The notes below the pieces were generated by a model. It saw only the letters and a program-made list of their open reading frames with translations, did not search any database and was not told where the DNA came from. This document shows positions 61,570 to 64,000 of a stretch of 64,000 nt of DNA, one piece after another. Position 1 is the stretch's first letter, and the number at the start of each line of letters is the position of its first letter. Position numbers and translations under genes: made by a program. The stretch is from Heterodera schachtii (taxonomy: Eukaryota; Nematoda; Chromadorea; Rhabditida; Heteroderidae). The stretch is taken from contig SIJG01000006.1 of assembly GCA_023374025.1 (NCBI GenBank), positions 821,814-885,813 on the forward strand, written 5' to 3'.

Positions 61570-63019
61570 TAATTAATTAAATTAATTTTTTATTAAAAAA
61601 ATAGTAAAATTCCAATTAAATTTTAATTTTTGGACTTACCAAAAGATTGGATGGTTTTCATTACCAAAATAGCAAAAAAAAAAAAAAAAAAAAAAAAATT
61701 TCAGCATAATTACAGTGAAGCTGTTCAAATAAATTTGGATTCAGGGCAATCATTTTTAATTTAAATTGAAAAAAACGCAAATTAAATGCAGATTTTATTT
61801 TTCAGTCATTCAAATGACGGAAAAATGATATTTCTGAAATTTATGTGCAAAATCAGCCAATCCCATCGTATTTTTTTACATAAATTTTTTTAAATTTAAA
61901 GAAAGCCTTTGAAAAACGAATAATATAATATTTATTGAAATTTGAATTTTAACGATTAAATGCCTTTTACTGAAAAATTGTCCTTGAAAATTTCTGCAAA
62001 TTAGCATTTTCTAATTAGTAATTCAAAAGTTTTGTCCGTTTGTCCGTCTTCTTCTTCTGTTGATCCCCATCTGTGGCGAACTTTTCTGGGTCTCATTTTC
62101 ATGTTGAATTTTTAGTCAAAAAATGAATTCAACTTACTGTATTATTTTTCTCATACATAAATTACGGTGCCAAAACATAATCATTATATAAAGTGATCTA
62201 ATTTGAGCAGATCATTGAGAGTGAAATTTATTTTGTCCGATCACTTTGAATAAAAAAATTTTATTATTTGCAAAGGCAAAGGGGAAAATGATTATGTTTT
62301 AAAAAAAAAGAAAGATTTTTTAAATAAATTAATTTTTGAAAAACAATCGAATGAAATTAGTGGAGAAAATTGCAGCGGAAAAGGAACAGTCAGAAACAGA
62401 AGGGGACGGAGGAGAAGATGAAGCAGAAGCAGAAAAAGACGGTTCGCTTTGACATGGCCGGCATGGAAAGTGCCAAAGGGACACGGCAAAAGGCACGAAA
62501 TGGCAGCAAACGGATAATATAATAATTAATGCATTCAATTAAAAAATGCCAAATTAGCGGATTTTACGAAACGACCAAACACCAGCAAAAATATGAGAAT
62601 CAAACAGAATAATTTTCTATTTTTTAAATTTTAATAAATTACTTAATAATATTTTTTACATAAATCAGTGAATCACCAAAAAGGGGCTTTCATCATCAGA
62701 CAGAAGCATAAATATTCAATTCAAATGAATGATAGATACTTATTTTGTTAAGAATATTCGTTAAGTCAATGATTGCATTTGTTTTTGCTTTTCAGCTCGA
62801 TCGAAGTCTCTTCACTTTCTTGGGACGACATTTTCAAGGCGTTTTCTGATTCGATTTTGCCACGAAAAGTTCAAAATATAAGAAAAATCAATTCTTAAAA
62901 TATTTAAAAAGAATTTCTTATTATAAGGCAAGGGAATGGCTTTCAAAAATCGAGCAAGAAAATCGCGAGAAGGACAAAAAGCAGGTGAATGTTTTTTCTT
63001 TTAAATTTGTTTTGTTTTC
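61570..63019. other. AT-rich flank, no gene seen
   Basis: Contains a poly-A run of about 25 (61,672-61,697) and plain AT-rich DNA. A short plus-strand purine-rich patch (62,340-62,500) is open on both strands but has no domain. No gene is called. Confidence 0.45.
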
Positions 63020-63640
63020 CAATGAAGTATAAAAGGCGTGCTGGCGCGTTTCTTAAATTCCGCCAATGGGTTTGAAAACAAAAATGGGTAACACAAATAA
63101 ATTCATAACTTGGCTTAAATTCAATCAAATTAATATTTCTTGGTACCATTCAATAGCTCTAGGTGTTCTCTATCAGAATATAAATTTTTAAAATTTTTTA
63201 CTTATATATAAAAAAAGATATGTCATAAAATTTAAAAAATCTTAAATCAGAATTTTTTGCCCAGAACATTTTTAAACTCAATGAAATTTTCTGAAATTTT
63301 TGAGGTAAATAGAGAATTCTTAGGGCTATCGAATATATAAAATAATTTTGCGACAATGCATTTTAAACACTTTTAAATTTTAAATGTTTGTAATTATATA
63401 TGCATGACAATTGCAAAAAATATAGCATGTTCAATGCTTTATAACTTTTTTTATACTTAAGGAAAAATTTTGGAAAAATTATATTCTGAAAGAAAACAGT
63501 TAAAGCTATTGAATAATATCACTTAATATTAATTTGGTGGAATTTGAGCCAAGCTATGAATTTATAAATATTACCCATTTTTTGTTTCCAAACCCATTGG
63601 CGGATTTAAGAAACGCACCAGCACCATAAAAGGCTCGGGA
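63020..63640. mobile_element. Palindromic fold-back element, arms about 250-300 bp
   Basis: TATAAAAGGCGTGCTGGCGC (63,029) faces the inverse GCACCAGCACCATAAAAGGC (63,616-63,635). TTAAATTCCGCCAATGGGTT, AATAAATTCATAACTTGGCT and TTCAATAGCT blocks on the left all have inverse partners on the right (63,500-63,610). The turn is near 63,330. It has no coding capacity. Its gross shape is that of a MITE. Confidence 0.75.
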
Positions 63641-64000
63641 AAACTACGGCACAATGACAACAATTTCAAATTTAAAAATACAAAATCAGCACTTAATAGA
63701 TTAATTTGAGTTGAAAATTCATTCTCTAATTATAAAGACTTACTTCTACCAAAAGAAATTGTAGCAAAGATAATTTTGTATATTTATAATGCAATTTAAT
63801 GGAAAAACATTTCAAATTCAATGACCCAATTTTAATTTGCAATTATTCAGAAAGAATAGAAAAAAGAATATTATGAAATTAATTGCCAAATTGGCCATTT
63901 CCATCGCATTTTGACCATCAAAATTGGGGTTGAAGAACATTTCGTATAAACAAGTGACCTCTTAAGGGAGCGAATATATAAAAATGAATTATTTTTTCTA
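63641..64000. other. AT-rich end of window, nothing seen
   Basis: No reading frame, repeat or RNA gene is supported in the last 360 bases. Confidence 0.4.

Overview
This is nuclear DNA from a nematode, most likely a plant-parasitic tylenchid of the cyst or root-knot type. The evidence is small AT-rich introns, same-strand genes spaced 70 to 320 bp apart as in nematode operons, a nematode-type cys-loop anion-channel subunit, two adjacent ShKT domains, MATH-BTB and BRA-type MYND proteins, and repeated use of GC instead of GT at intron 5' ends. Genus and species cannot be fixed from the sequence alone.

Layout. 1-5.1 kb is repeats: poly-G tracts and two abutting terminal-inverted-repeat (TIR) elements. 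5.1-7.3 kb (minus) is a MATH-BTB adaptor. 7.8-12.5 kb (plus) is a DDX19/Dbp5 DEAD-box helicase, followed at 12.8-15.2 kb by a BRA/ZMYND11-like MYND protein. 15.8-20.3 kb is a dense cluster of fold-back and nested elements. 20.4-25.8 kb (plus) is a tight series: a small membrane protein, an NAA50-like acetyltransferase, CIAO1 and COX19. 26.4-31.2 kb (minus) is a chloride-channel-type cys-loop receptor. 35.0-38.1 kb is TRABD and 39.6-39.8 kb is a small membrane protein. 39.9-47.9 kb is repeats: a fold-back element, a 165-bp satellite, a direct duplication and CT microsatellites. 48.2-49.0 kb is a secreted Gly/Cys-rich protein. 49.6-57.0 kb is a divergent pair of actin genes forming a nearly perfect inverted repeat. 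57.3-61.6 kb (minus) is a large acidic/basic protein made of duplicated exon pairs with two C-terminal ShKT domains, preceded closely by a small octapeptide-repeat gene. The last 2.4 kb holds one more fold-back element.

Functions. The conserved genes are housekeeping: mRNA export (DDX19), cytosolic Fe-S assembly (CIAO1), cytochrome oxidase copper delivery (COX19), N-terminal acetylation (NAA50-like), TraB family (TRABD) and cytoskeleton (actin). CIAO1 and COX19 share a putative operon and both serve metalloprotein assembly. The lineage-specific genes are the Gly/Cys-rich protein, the ShKT repeat protein and the octapeptide protein.

The least explained feature is a set of sequence-unrelated elements with one shared plan: inverted arms made largely of short tandem or palindromic units (TTAACCGYGGTTAA, CCAACTCCGTCT, GGACCCGG, GGGACCGGG, ATATCGCCG, AACGCA), mostly in introns or between genes. 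Two of these families contain a tRNA-like A-box/B-box pair. All calls were made by eye; exon joins quoted as exact were checked for frame continuity by hand.
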